From contig CALKBV010000004.1 in assembly GCA_937775265.1 (NCBI GenBank), positions 62,001 to 126,000 of the forward strand: DNA of 64,000 nucleotides. Reading direction: 5' to 3'. How positions within the stretch are numbered: the first letter of the stretch is position 1; each line of letters begins with the position of its first letter. This stretch comes from an uncultured Pseudomonadales bacterium. GTDB taxonomy: Bacteria > Pseudomonadota > Gammaproteobacteria > Pseudomonadales > Azotimanducaceae. A program made the position numbers and the translations under genes. The notes under the pieces were generated by a model. It ran no database searches. It was not told where the DNA came from and saw nothing but the letters and a program-made list of their open reading frames with translations. Below, piece by piece: positions 39,733 through 49,866 of this stretch.

Positions 39733-40356
39733 ATGTCGGATGACAACCCAAAACCATCAGAAAAGTGGCAGACCCAAAAGAGTTCCCTCACTCGCGATAG
39801 AATAGTCATCGCAGCACTCGAATGTATTATTGAATTTGGCTACGAAAGCACCACGATGTCCAAGATCGCCAAATCGGCCAAGGTTTCTCAAGGTTCCATG
39901 CAGTACCACTTCCCCGCAAAACTCGACGCGATCAAGGCTGCGATCAACTACCTGCTGGCAAAACGGCTTACTGACCACCAGCGAGATCTTGAGGAAAGAC
40001 CAGCTGGTGTTGATTCGATGGCACACGCTATTGAAGTGTATTGGTACCACCTCAATGAGGGTCATTACGTTGCGTACCAGGACTTGGTCATCGCAGCCCG
40101 CACCCACCCTGAACTGGCGACGGTCCTGAAACCTGCCTATCAACGATTTGTAAAAGCATGGCGAAGGGACGCGCAGAATTTAATCCCCGAATGGAGTGGA
40201 AGCAGGGAAAAGTTTGAGCTCATCTGTGACATCGGTCAGTATCAGATGGAAGGACTGGCATACGGCAGGCTGAACGGCCAGCTAAGTGATAAGCAAACTA
40301 GGACAGTTCTCGACTTTACCAAAGACCTGTTGTCTAAGATGATTGACGAAATTTAA
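39733..40356 (+). CDS. TetR/AcrR family transcriptional regulator
   Basis: TRDRIVIAALECIIEFGYESTTMSKIAKSAKVSQGSMQYHFPAKLDAIKAAI. Confidence 0.93.
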   Translation: MSDDNPKPSEKWQTQKSSLTRDRIVIAALECIIEFGYESTTMSKIAKSAKVSQGSMQYHFPAKLDAIKAAINYLLAKRLTDHQRDLEERPAGVDSMAHAIEVYWYHLNEGHYVAYQDLVIAARTHPELATVLKPAYQRFVKAWRRDAQNLIPEWSGSREKFELICDIGQYQMEGLAYGRLNGQLSDKQTRTVLDFTKDLLSKMIDEI

Positions 40357-41267
40357 CCCGGCGCCCAGGCAATAGGGAAAACATCAGGGAAGTCACCCAG
40401 CGGTTGGCCATCGATTGGTGTGTGGTCATACAACGGCAATGGATCTGGAATTGACTGGCTACGCCGTCGAAGATAAGACACATCCGGGCCCGCCCATAGT
40501 GATGCATGAGAACGTCGCGGATGAGGCAATTCAACACCACCAAGTGCAGAATGCAGAATATTACCGTGGAAAAGCACGACATCACCCGGCTCATAATCCC
40601 AACCAAGAATATCAAAAGATTCTCGCTGCGCATCGATTTGAGGTAGCACGGGCAACCCGGGGTCGAGAAAGGAATCAAAATAGGTCCAATGGTCATGGGC
40701 TTCTCGTCCAATCAGGATCTTTCCACAGGCAAACTCTGCTTCCAACTGCGCCGCCCCAGCCGGGTCTGCCGCAGGGTCCATTCCTACCGGTGGACGGTAG
40801 GTCACATTCCACTTGTGTGATCCCCGAACCACTTCCAGGCTAACGTTACGCGGCGCTTCGTCAGCACACACCCACGCCCTTACCAACTGGTGCCCATCTA
40901 AATTGTAGTAACACGTATCCTGGTGCCAGGCGCTTGGCGCAATAAGACCGGCAGGCTTGTAGAACATCTGGTCCATATAAAACCTTACCTGGTCCTGCAA
41001 TACTGAGCCTACAATCTCCGCGATAGGCGACTCATCCATCAGGGTTTTAAGTTTAGGCGAGTGACTCGCCGGAAACTGATCTATACGAAGGGGCTCCGAG
41101 ACACCAGCTGACATGCCGTCCGGATGATTGTTCGCATACTCAAGACCTTCAGCAAGTATCTCAATCCAATCATCCCCGATAACACCTTTCAGCAGCACAG
41201 CACCATCACGATCAAACGCTTGAACTTCGTCTGTTGTAATCTGTCGCAGTAATCCACTCATCGCCAT
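40353..41267 (-). CDS. Phytanoyl-CoA dioxygenase (PhyH) family protein
   Basis: SAWHQDTCYYNLDG (HxD) ... DVVLFHGNILHSA ... RRSHASLW. Confidence 0.9.
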   Translation of the reverse strand: MAMSGLLRQITTDEVQAFDRDGAVLLKGVIGDDWIEILAEGLEYANNHPDGMSAGVSEPLRIDQFPASHSPKLKTLMDESPIAEIVGSVLQDQVRFYMDQMFYKPAGLIAPSAWHQDTCYYNLDGHQLVRAWVCADEAPRNVSLEVVRGSHKWNVTYRPPVGMDPAADPAGAAQLEAEFACGKILIGREAHDHWTYFDSFLDPGLPVLPQIDAQRESFDILGWDYEPGDVVLFHGNILHSALGGVELPHPRRSHASLWAGPDVSYLRRRSQSIPDPLPLYDHTPIDGQPLGDFPDVFPIAWAPG

Positions 41268-41500
41268 CTTCGTTTAAGCTCCAATTCGAATAGTGGTAGC
41301 ATACAGAAAAAATAATTTGCACACATTGTTTTCATATGTCGGTTATCACACCTTTGATCCAGAACAATTTTATTGAACAAAATGACCAGAGCAAGGCATA
41401 TGCATGCGCCTAAACCACATAATCAGGTAATGCTAGCGACGAGCAGCCAGCCTGATACAGTAATTACATTGCTTATCAACCAAACCCATCAGGAAACGCT

Positions 41501-42400
41501 ATGACTAACCGAACGTTTGATTACATTACCTACGAAGTTGAAAAGGGCCGAGCCCGCATCACACTTAATCGACCCGAAAAACGCAATGCGCTATCAATGG
41601 AGCTGGTGGAAGAACTGCGCGATGCATTATGGGAAGCCGACGACGACAAGGCCGTTCACTGCGTTATTCTAAAGGGCGCTGGCACTTCATTTTGTGCCGG
41701 TTACGATCTCACCGCCAAACGGCAAGCAGTCGACGACGGTGTTAAGCGACGTAAAGGCGCCGGTTTTGATGATGACACCTGGCGAATAGAACAATTCCAG
41801 CGATCACTTCGAACCCTCACCGAGATGCACAAACCCACGATCGCCCAGATCCACGGTCATTGTTATGCCGGAGGTACTGATCTCGCACTCTATTGTGACA
41901 TATTAATATGCGCGGACAACGCCAGCATTGGCTATTCAGCGCTACGCAATATGGGCGCCGCACCTAATCAGATGTGGCTCTATCATATTGGCCCACAGTG
42001 GACCAAGCGCCTGCTATTAACCGGCGATACCTTAAGCGGCGAAGATGCAGCCAAAATCGGGCTGGTACTTAAGTCTGTGCCTGAAGAGCATCTGGAGGGG
42101 GAAGTGGAAGGTCTCGCTGATCGGCTTAGCTGGATTGATCCCGAAATGTTGTCAACCAACAAGCGAATCATCAATGTGGGTATGGAACTCATGGGATCAA
42201 CCGTGCTGCAACGCCTTGCTGCGGAAAATGACGCGCGCGCACATACGACCCAGGCGGCCAGAGACGTCTTCAAACAAATTGGTACAGAGGGTTTGCGAGC
42301 CGCGCTACGCGACCGTGACGCACCTTTCGGCGACAGTCGCGCAAGAGTTGAAGGGCCTGAACTGCGTGATAAAGACGGCAGACTCATACCGTTAGACTGA
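41501..42400 (+). CDS. Enoyl-CoA hydratase/isomerase (crotonase) family
   Basis: ITLNRPEKRNALSMELVEELRDAL...GAGTSFCAGYDL...IHGHCYAGGTDLALYCDILICADNASIGY. Confidence 0.93.
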   Translation: MTNRTFDYITYEVEKGRARITLNRPEKRNALSMELVEELRDALWEADDDKAVHCVILKGAGTSFCAGYDLTAKRQAVDDGVKRRKGAGFDDDTWRIEQFQRSLRTLTEMHKPTIAQIHGHCYAGGTDLALYCDILICADNASIGYSALRNMGAAPNQMWLYHIGPQWTKRLLLTGDTLSGEDAAKIGLVLKSVPEEHLEGEVEGLADRLSWIDPEMLSTNKRIINVGMELMGSTVLQRLAAENDARAHTTQAARDVFKQIGTEGLRAALRDRDAPFGDSRARVEGPELRDKDGRLIPLD

Positions 42401-42472
42401 GCCGGATTCAAAAATCAGGAGAATCACCACATCCGGGTGACGGATAAAAATGATCCTAAGCAGGCATTCATC

Positions 42473-43108
42473 ATGACAGAACTATCAGTGGAAGAAGCGA
42501 TATTCACCACCCGCTCAATGCGACATCTAAAGCCAGACCCGATACCCAAGGCTGACCTGGAATTCATCATTGAAGCAGCAACGATGGCCCCTTCTGCGGG
42601 CAACTACCAAATGTGGGCATTTGTTGTGGTCACCGATGAACAGACAAAGCAGGAAATCGGAAACGCTTACCGTGAGGCAGGAACCGCCTATATTAAAGAT
42701 ACCGTGCTGGCGAATCCTGATACCGATGATGAGCGCCGCCGGGTCTATACCCAGGCGATGCACACGGTAGAACACCTGGCTGAGGCACCGGTGATCATCG
42801 TCGCCTGTTTGACACAGCCGTGTCCTGACGACGCCGCCACCGGCTCCGGCCTGTTTGGGTCCATATATCCAGCCGCTCAAAACCTGATGCTGGCCGCAAG
42901 ATCAAGGGGACTGGGCAGCGTATTACTCACACTGGCGACCGATTATTCACCCACATTGCCGCACTCGGTCAAACCCGTAAAAGAGATTCTTGGCCTGCCG
43001 GAAGACGTTGGCAGCGTCGCCCTCATTCCTGTTGGCTATCCGAAGGGTCAATGGGGACGGCCAAGGCGAGAAGACGTCGCAAACAGCCTGCATTGGGAAA
43101 AGTGGTAA
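42473..43108 (+). CDS. Nitroreductase family protein
   Basis: EEAIFTTRSMRHLKPDPIPKADLEFIIEAATMAPSAGNYQMWAFVVVTDE. Confidence 0.9.
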   Translation: MTELSVEEAIFTTRSMRHLKPDPIPKADLEFIIEAATMAPSAGNYQMWAFVVVTDEQTKQEIGNAYREAGTAYIKDTVLANPDTDDERRRVYTQAMHTVEHLAEAPVIIVACLTQPCPDDAATGSGLFGSIYPAAQNLMLAARSRGLGSVLLTLATDYSPTLPHSVKPVKEILGLPEDVGSVALIPVGYPKGQWGRPRREDVANSLHWEKW

Positions 43109-43130
43109 CGCGTTAAGCTGAGGACCAAGC

Positions 43131-43883
43131 TTACGCCCCGCCAGCACCCCAACGAATACCACGACGCAGCAGTTCGTAGTAGACAGGTGAATCCCAGGAA
43201 CCTCGTACCACCGGGACAATGTCTGCCATTGGTTTCATATCGTGCTTTCCTGTGCAGTGCCCCAGGGAAAGATACAGGACTTCTCCATCCCCGTAAGGAT
43301 GCAAATACATCTGCGGGTTGCTATCTCTATCAGTACCGTAGTCAGACTGGACGTAACCCACCGATCGTTCGCTGTAGGAAGCCTCAAGCAGAACTGTCTG
43401 CTCACCCTGGGGCTCGCAGTAGTAAGGCTCTTCATCCTCGACATCAAAATCCTCAATGCCTTCTGTAAGCGCGTGGACTACATCGGTAACACGTACGTGT
43501 ATCTTTTGATTGGCGGGATGCGCGACGAAGCGATTACCTAATACTTCCATAAACTTTGGTGCCACATCAGGTGTATCCACCCGGCCATCATCTGCAAAAT
43601 CAAGTAACGCGCTTGTCGCATGGAGCGCAAACCAGCGCCCACCGTTTCCTATGAATTTCGCCAGGCCTTCCTGTTCCTCCGGTGTCGGTCTGAGATCACA
43701 GGTATAGGTAATCAGCAGCGTAGAGCTCGAAATGGCTTCAACGTCGCTGAAGCTATCTGCGACGCGCGTATGTATGTCCTCGTTCTCACCCAGTAATTTC
43801 AACAATTCCAGTCGAGCAAAATTGGTATCGTGATACTTGGCATTGCAAACGAGATAGACGTCAATTTTTTGATCTTTTTCCAC
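43131..43883 (-). CDS. ThuA domain-containing protein
   Basis: LPTPEEQEGLAKF-type ThuA pattern (PTPEEQEGLAKFIGNGGRWFALHATSA...VAHPANQKIHVRVTDVVHALTEGIEDFDVEDEEPYYCEP). Confidence 0.85.
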   Translation of the reverse strand: MEKDQKIDVYLVCNAKYHDTNFARLELLKLLGENEDIHTRVADSFSDVEAISSSTLLITYTCDLRPTPEEQEGLAKFIGNGGRWFALHATSALLDFADDGRVDTPDVAPKFMEVLGNRFVAHPANQKIHVRVTDVVHALTEGIEDFDVEDEEPYYCEPQGEQTVLLEASYSERSVGYVQSDYGTDRDSNPQMYLHPYGDGEVLYLSLGHCTGKHDMKPMADIVPVVRGSWDSPVYYELLRRGIRWGAGGA

Positions 43884-44067
43884 GAAGTTCCCTTTTGATC
43901 TCTAATGGATTGTGAGTTGGTCAAGCACGATCTTCAGTTAACTTTCCATTACCAATATAGCATTGGATTCGGTAAAAAAAACAGGTCCCTATGGCACTTA
44001 CAAGGATACCGAGTTGTAAGGCATACTTCACAATCAAAAAAAATTAGCACCATAATGAGACAGCCCC

Positions 44068-45027
44068 TTGCTTACTAAAGATCAGATCAATAGCTGGAAG
44101 CACGAAGGTGCATTCGTGATGCAACTTCCCAGCGAGGTGATCAATCCACCTCTCAATTGGCTGAACAACAATTTCACCCTGGATCAGATTGACCCTGACC
44201 ACCTGGACTTCGGGTCCCCGGACCAAAAGTTTGAGTTTCCAACCTCGATAGCGCCGTTGGATGATCTTGTCCTGAATGAGCGCTTGATAGTCGCAGTGCA
44301 ACAGCTCCTGGATAGTATTGACATTCGGCTGCTGCAGGCAGACCTCTGGCCGAAGATCGGCGTCGGATCCGACAATCATGAGGCGCAGGCGAATACTGAT
44401 CAGCGCATGCACATGGATTATGGCAACAACACTATGCTGCACCCGGACTGGCAATCCCCTGAAGCCGTGGCAGCGATTATCTATTATGACGATGGCGTTG
44501 AAACCGCTGGGGGAACCGCTTACGTGCCAAGGCAAGGTGACGCGGACCCCGTTTACCAACCGCCTTTCATACACATGCCTGGGCAGGCCGGAAAGCCATT
44601 TTTTAATGATCGCCGAACGGTTGAAAGCTGGTTCGACAAAAATGATTCAGACGCTCATAAACTTCGCAGTGAGCTGTATCTGCGGGAACAGCTTGTGAAC
44701 TTCAAACCCGGCACGATTCTTTTTTACCGCCATGATCTCTGGCACAGGGGCACACCGGTGACGCCTGGAAAATTACGACGAGTTCATAACCTGGCCTGGC
44801 GCCGCGCTGACGCCAGGGGCTGGAGTAACTGGAACCAAGGATGGGCCCGACAAAGTTACTATGGCCATGTCGAATCGATTATTGGTCGTTCGACACCCCT
44901 GCAACGCAGTTTGCTGGATTTCCCCATGCCCGGTGACCGCTACTGGACCCCGCAACGGATTGATCATGTTGATGCGCGATATGGCTTTTACGGGTTTGAC
45001 TCAGCGCCTTATCGACAGGCCCTTTAA
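44068..45027 (+). CDS. PhyH-like 2-oxoglutarate/Fe(II) dioxygenase (TTG start)
   Basis: QRMHMDYGNNTM (HxD), DLWHRGTPVTPGKLRRVHNLAWR. Confidence 0.75.
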   Translation: MLTKDQINSWKHEGAFVMQLPSEVINPPLNWLNNNFTLDQIDPDHLDFGSPDQKFEFPTSIAPLDDLVLNERLIVAVQQLLDSIDIRLLQADLWPKIGVGSDNHEAQANTDQRMHMDYGNNTMLHPDWQSPEAVAAIIYYDDGVETAGGTAYVPRQGDADPVYQPPFIHMPGQAGKPFFNDRRTVESWFDKNDSDAHKLRSELYLREQLVNFKPGTILFYRHDLWHRGTPVTPGKLRRVHNLAWRRADARGWSNWNQGWARQSYYGHVESIIGRSTPLQRSLLDFPMPGDRYWTPQRIDHVDARYGFYGFDSAPYRQAL

Positions 45028-45037
45028 TACGGGATCG

Positions 45038-45517
45038 TTACCAGAGATCTGCAATACGAGCCTTCGTAGCACTGCCCGCCACGCCAATATTCACGTCATC
45101 GTCAATACCTCCACCCAACAAGGCCTTCCCCAATGGCGCATCAGGTGTGATGACAATGACTGAGACACCTCCCAGACTAACCGCTAATCCTCCGCCCGCA
45201 GGACCGATAAACAGGAAACGGGTTTCTCCTGTTTCATACTCGAGTTTCAGCAGCGAGCCAACCTCTACAATGGCATGATCCTTCAGGCGCTCCCTTAAAG
45301 AAACATACGCAGCTAGATCCTTCTCCAGCTGCACCACACGCTCTGATTGTCCATGTGCGAGATAGGCAGCTTCCAGACCCAGGGTGTCGTATTTGTTTTC
45401 AGCGGCATTCTCTTTGTTTGTCGCCGTTGCTCGCGCTTCTTCGGCAGCAGCCAGGGAATTGTTCAATGCAGAGGTGATCTCGCCAACAATCGCGTCAAGC
45501 AGCAACGATTTATTCAT
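45038..45517 (-). CDS. GreA/GreB-like transcription elongation factor-type protein
   Basis: N-terminal coiled coil (ENAAENKYDTLGLEAAYLAHGQSERVVQLEKDLAAY) plus C-terminal domain with TPDAPLGKALLG. Confidence 0.65.
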   Translation of the reverse strand: MNKSLLLDAIVGEITSALNNSLAAAEEARATATNKENAAENKYDTLGLEAAYLAHGQSERVVQLEKDLAAYVSLRERLKDHAIVEVGSLLKLEYETGETRFLFIGPAGGGLAVSLGGVSVIVITPDAPLGKALLGGGIDDDVNIGVAGSATKARIADLW

Positions 45518-45541
45518 TTAACTTATCCAGACAACTCAACC

Positions 45542-46963
45542 TTATCGCTGCGCGCGCCAGGCCTTTTCATCGACCCATGCTGAATGGAAACCAAAAGGCA
45601 CTCGCGCCGGCATCAAAACGCGGGCAACCGGCCCATCTTCAAACCTTGCAGCATCAAGGACAATACATTCGCTTCTCTGAAGTTTTTCATCCCAGACAAA
45701 ACCAATAACCCAACCGTCTTCTTCATTCAGCGCATCAGGTTTGGGTGCAAAGATTGGCTCACCGCCTAATCGACCAGGCCCATAGGGATAGTGAACGCTG
45801 GTTTCATTAACCAGGTCATATTTAATAATGCCGTCGAAGCCCGATTCCAATGTATCGCCGGCGATTCTGGCCGCGTACGAGAACTGGTTTCGAATACCCA
45901 TATAATCTTCATTGATCCGCGCAAACTCACAGCCCCATTTAGTATCCAGGGACTTCTCTTGCACGTCTCCTGTTTTAATATTTAAACGCCACTGGTGCAG
46001 CATTGGCAGATCGCTGCGATCTCCGGCCAGTGGTTTTACATCGTCACCGATACTGTTGCGCTCTGACCTACAGCCCTCGACAACGATTTCATCACCGTCC
46101 TCAAATGCATTGACTGTGTGGTAGCAGTAGCAACTATTAACATCAAACCACTTAATCTCATTGCCATCTGCTCCGCGAGCCAGGACACCAAAACGTGAGC
46201 CATTTTCCTCTTCGAAATACAACATGCTCTTGCCTTCGGCCATGCGCCCAAAGTCAAAGACACAGGGCAGGTCCATGATTACCGTGTGGTTAGACGTAAT
46301 CGCACAGTCATGCATCATGACTGGCTTGGGTATGTCGACGTCTGTGGTATGAATAAGCTCACCCTCTTTGGTGATCAGCGAAACCGAGCAGTACGGTTTG
46401 CTTGTCACGCTGTATCCGTAAGTGACCAACTCGCCGGTACGCGGATCAATTTTTGGGTGCGCGGTAAAGGGATGCTTCAAACGACCTTCGTAATCAACCT
46501 CTCCAACAGGATCAAGGTTAGGCAGCTTAAGCTCGAAAGGGTGGGCTCCCTCCTGCAACGCAAGGAACTTGCCCGCATGGTAGATCATGGCTGTATTGGC
46601 GATATTTTTGGAAGCGCCATATTGCTCCGCATCTTCAGGTTTCGTCTTTAGCCCGTCCCATATGACACCACCCTTTTCCTGCTCTGCCAGGTGGCCTTCG
46701 GTTTCAACAAACCGGTTGATATAGGTGACCTTACCCTGGTCAAAAAAGACCTCATGGATCATGCCATCACCGGCGAAAGGATGGTAAGACTCCGGATCAT
46801 TAACGAACACCGGGTTTGCGCCAATACGCAGGAACGCCCCATTGAGCGCCTCTGGAACCACACCAATAATTTCCAGGCAAGGTTCATTGTGTTCCTGCTG
46901 AACCGGCGCAAAGTTACCCCTAAAGTACGGCACAGAGGAGTTTTCGATATCAGATATTCGCAT
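45542..46963 (-). CDS. Carotenoid oxygenase (RPE65/lignostilbene dioxygenase family)
   Basis: EALNGAFLRIGANPVF...HPFAGDGMIHEVFFDQGKVTYINRFVET...HDCAITSNHTVIMDLP...YCYHTVNAFEDGDEIVVEGCR. Confidence 0.93.
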   Translation of the reverse strand: MRISDIENSSVPYFRGNFAPVQQEHNEPCLEIIGVVPEALNGAFLRIGANPVFVNDPESYHPFAGDGMIHEVFFDQGKVTYINRFVETEGHLAEQEKGGVIWDGLKTKPEDAEQYGASKNIANTAMIYHAGKFLALQEGAHPFELKLPNLDPVGEVDYEGRLKHPFTAHPKIDPRTGELVTYGYSVTSKPYCSVSLITKEGELIHTTDVDIPKPVMMHDCAITSNHTVIMDLPCVFDFGRMAEGKSMLYFEEENGSRFGVLARGADGNEIKWFDVNSCYCYHTVNAFEDGDEIVVEGCRSERNSIGDDVKPLAGDRSDLPMLHQWRLNIKTGDVQEKSLDTKWGCEFARINEDYMGIRNQFSYAARIAGDTLESGFDGIIKYDLVNETSVHYPYGPGRLGGEPIFAPKPDALNEEDGWVIGFVWDEKLQRSECIVLDAARFEDGPVARVLMPARVPFGFHSAWVDEKAWRAQR

Positions 46964-47437
46964 GTTTTATAATCCGCATAGTAGATCGCGACAATTTCCC
47001 ATACCGCCTTCCTTGACGCAAACCATTACACTTTGAAAATAGACTTTCATCAGGCTTCGAGTTGTCAAATACAAGTCATGAATATCAGGGTGCGAGCGCC
47101 AAAAGGCTTTCCAAAAGGCGTTCCAATATGCGGCCTATTAATCATGGTTTAGCCCGCCACAACAGATAAGGCATTCTATTAATCAATAAGACCATCACAT
47201 TACGCGTTGGCATTAATCAAGTCCCTGTAGGCACGCGTTGATGTAATGGCCTGAAGGCAGCGACGGTGTTAAGGCAGATATGCAAGCACATCATCGTGCC
47301 GTAGTGTCTAATTCCGAGCTGTTACATGCCAAAGCTGGCCCAATACGCGTTCGGCAATGTTTACGTCGACCACATTGAGCATTACAATCACGAACCTGAC
47401 TATCCTAGACCAACCCGATTAACGCCAGAGAGAAACA

Positions 47438-48761
47438 ATGAGTGAAGCTCGAACCAGTTCTGACGATTCAACAAACCTGCCGCCGAGACCTGGATCGGAG
47501 GGCACTGACTCATCCAAAGTAATACCGTCGGCCTATGATCTTGCTCTCGAGGATATCAACCCGATCAATCCCCACCTATGGAGCCAACATCGCTGGAAGG
47601 AATATTTCGCACGACTCAGGGCTGAAGACCCGGTGCATTTCAACCAAACAGATCTGGCGGGCAGATATTGGTCCCTCACCAAATACGCAGACATCAAAAA
47701 AGTGGATTCCGACTGGCAGAATTTCAGCTCGGCCCAGGGCATAACGCTCGGTCTGCCCATTGACGCCGAACTACCAGAAGGGTGCATTGGGCATCACAAC
47801 ATTCATCGCCCAGGATCCACCGGAGCATGATGACCAGCGCAGGACCGTTACCCGGGCTGTCGCACCACCCAATCTCGTTGAAATGGAGCAGTTGATTCGC
47901 GAGCGGACCGGCAACGTCCTGGATTCCTTGCCGGAAGGTGAAACATTCGATTGGGTGGACACTGTCTCTATCGAACTAACCACCATGATGCTGGCAACCC
48001 TCTTCGATTTCCCCTTCGAAGACCGACGAAAACTGACGCGATGGTCAGACATCACCTTCGCCATTCCTCAGCCAGGCGGCATTATCGAGTCGGAGGAGCA
48101 AAGACGCACTGAGTTGCTCGAATGCCTTGAATATTTTACGGGGCTCTGGGACGAGCGGTTGAAAAACCCCGGCAACGATCTTGTCTCCATGCTCGCACAC
48201 GGCGATGACACCAAAGACATTTCCCCTATGAACTACCTGGGAAATCTTCTGCTACTGATTGTAGGTGGCAACGACACCACCCGGAACAGCATGTCTGGTA
48301 GTGTCTATGCGCTGAATAAGTTTCCGGAACAGTATGACAAGCTCATTGCGAATCCCGCGCTGATTCCGAAAATGGTCGCAGAACTCATCAGGTGGCAAAC
48401 ACCTCTGGCCTACATGAGAAGAACTGCGAATCGCGATTGTGACATCGGTGGTAAACAGATCAAACAAGGCGATCAAATACTCATGTGGTACGCCTCTGGA
48501 AATCGCGACTCCGATGTATTCGACAATGCCGACGAACTGGATATCGAACGCCCCAATGCTAGGCAGCACCTTTCCTTTGGTTTTGGCATACACCGTTGCA
48601 TGGGTAACCGGCTTGCTGAATTGCAACTTCGCATACTATGGGAAGAAATTCTCACGCGATTTGAGAAAATTGAGGTTCTCTCGGAACCAGAGCGAACCTT
48701 CTCGTCATTTGTAAACGGTTATACCCATCTTCCAGTGAAGGTGACCCGAAGAAAAAGCTGA
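47438..48761 (+). CDS. Cytochrome P450 (CYP153-like), split by an apparent +1 frameshift at about 47780-47783
   Basis: Two ORFs join as ...LPIDAELPEG/ALGITTFIAQDPPEHDDQRRTV...; VGGNDTTRNSMSGSV I-helix and FGFGIHRCMGNRLAELQ heme loop. Confidence 0.88.
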
Positions 48762-48952
48762 TCGCGATACGACGCTCTGACTCTCCAATATCATGTCCGG
48801 CAATACTCCGGATGGTGTTCGAAGATCAGCGAAAGCGACCTACCCAGGGTGACATTTGCTTTTTTCGAGCAGACCGGAAAAATTGATGACGCGCGGCAAG
48901 AAAAAGTAAGACGACGGCCACAAACGCATCCCAAGATAGCTTACTTGCTATA

Positions 48953-49777
48953 GTGCGGACCGAGGGAAGCATCATGCTGTTACATACAAGCTGTAAACTG
49001 ACATTTTATATCGAATCGCCGACGCCGTTCATCTTGATGTTACGCCCACGAAGTGGCGCCCAACAGTGGATTTCAAGTGAGGAATATTTACTGTTCCCGA
49101 GCGTACCCGCGGTTGAGTTTACTGACGACTACGGAAATCTGTGCCAGCGGTTAGTTGCTCTGCCTGGTGAATTCAAGATTCAAACATCGGCTCGCGTCAA
49201 AACAACAGACTGGATTGACGTGGAACCTGGAGGTGACTTTGTCGGAGTCCAGTACCTGCCTGATAGTGTTTTAAAGTACCTGCTTCCCAGTCGCTACTGC
49301 GAATCAGACAGATTTGGCGAGATGGCGACGCAGGTTACCGCAGACCAGAAACCAGGCTACGACCAGGTCGAGGCCATCAATCAGTGGTTGCAAAAAACCA
49401 TCAGCTACAAGCCCGGCAGCAGCTACACGCCGCTTTCCGCCGTTGAAATCAACCTGCAACAATCAGGTGTTTGCAGAGACCTGGCACATCTCGGTATTGC
49501 ACTCTGTCGAAGCCTATGTATCCCCGCCCGCCTGGTAGTCGGTTACCTTTATGATTTAAGGCCAATGGAGCTGCACGCCTGGTTCGAAGCCTACGTCGCC
49601 GGACGCTGGTACACATTTGATGCTACCCAGGCATCAAAGCGCGGCGGTTATGTCGCATTGGGCTATGGCCGCGACGCGGCGGATGTCGCTGTTTACAACC
49701 AATTTGGGCCAGCCGTCTACCCGACTGAGCAGCTGGTAGAAGTAAAGTTAGAACAGACTTTGATGAGCCCCAGTTAA
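48953..49777 (+). CDS. Transglutaminase-like family protein
   Basis: [59 protein letters not shown]: catalytic Cys/His/Asp context. Start may be ATG at 48974. Confidence 0.9.
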   Translation: MRTEGSIMLLHTSCKLTFYIESPTPFILMLRPRSGAQQWISSEEYLLFPSVPAVEFTDDYGNLCQRLVALPGEFKIQTSARVKTTDWIDVEPGGDFVGVQYLPDSVLKYLLPSRYCESDRFGEMATQVTADQKPGYDQVEAINQWLQKTISYKPGSSYTPLSAVEINLQQSGVCRDLAHLGIALCRSLCIPARLVVGYLYDLRPMELHAWFEAYVAGRWYTFDATQASKRGGYVALGYGRDAADVAVYNQFGPAVYPTEQLVEVKLEQTLMSPS

Positions 49778-49866
49778 GTTCTCAAACGGGTCATCATCGC
49801 TATTGATGACCGCATCAGGTGACTTCTGTCACTGATTGTTGCTATTTTTAAGCCTGAAACCAGGGA

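Noticed and set aside
47090-47125. Short tandem repeat CCAAAAGGC(T/G)TTCC
   Set aside because: Only two imperfect 12-nt units, no clear context; too little to interpret.
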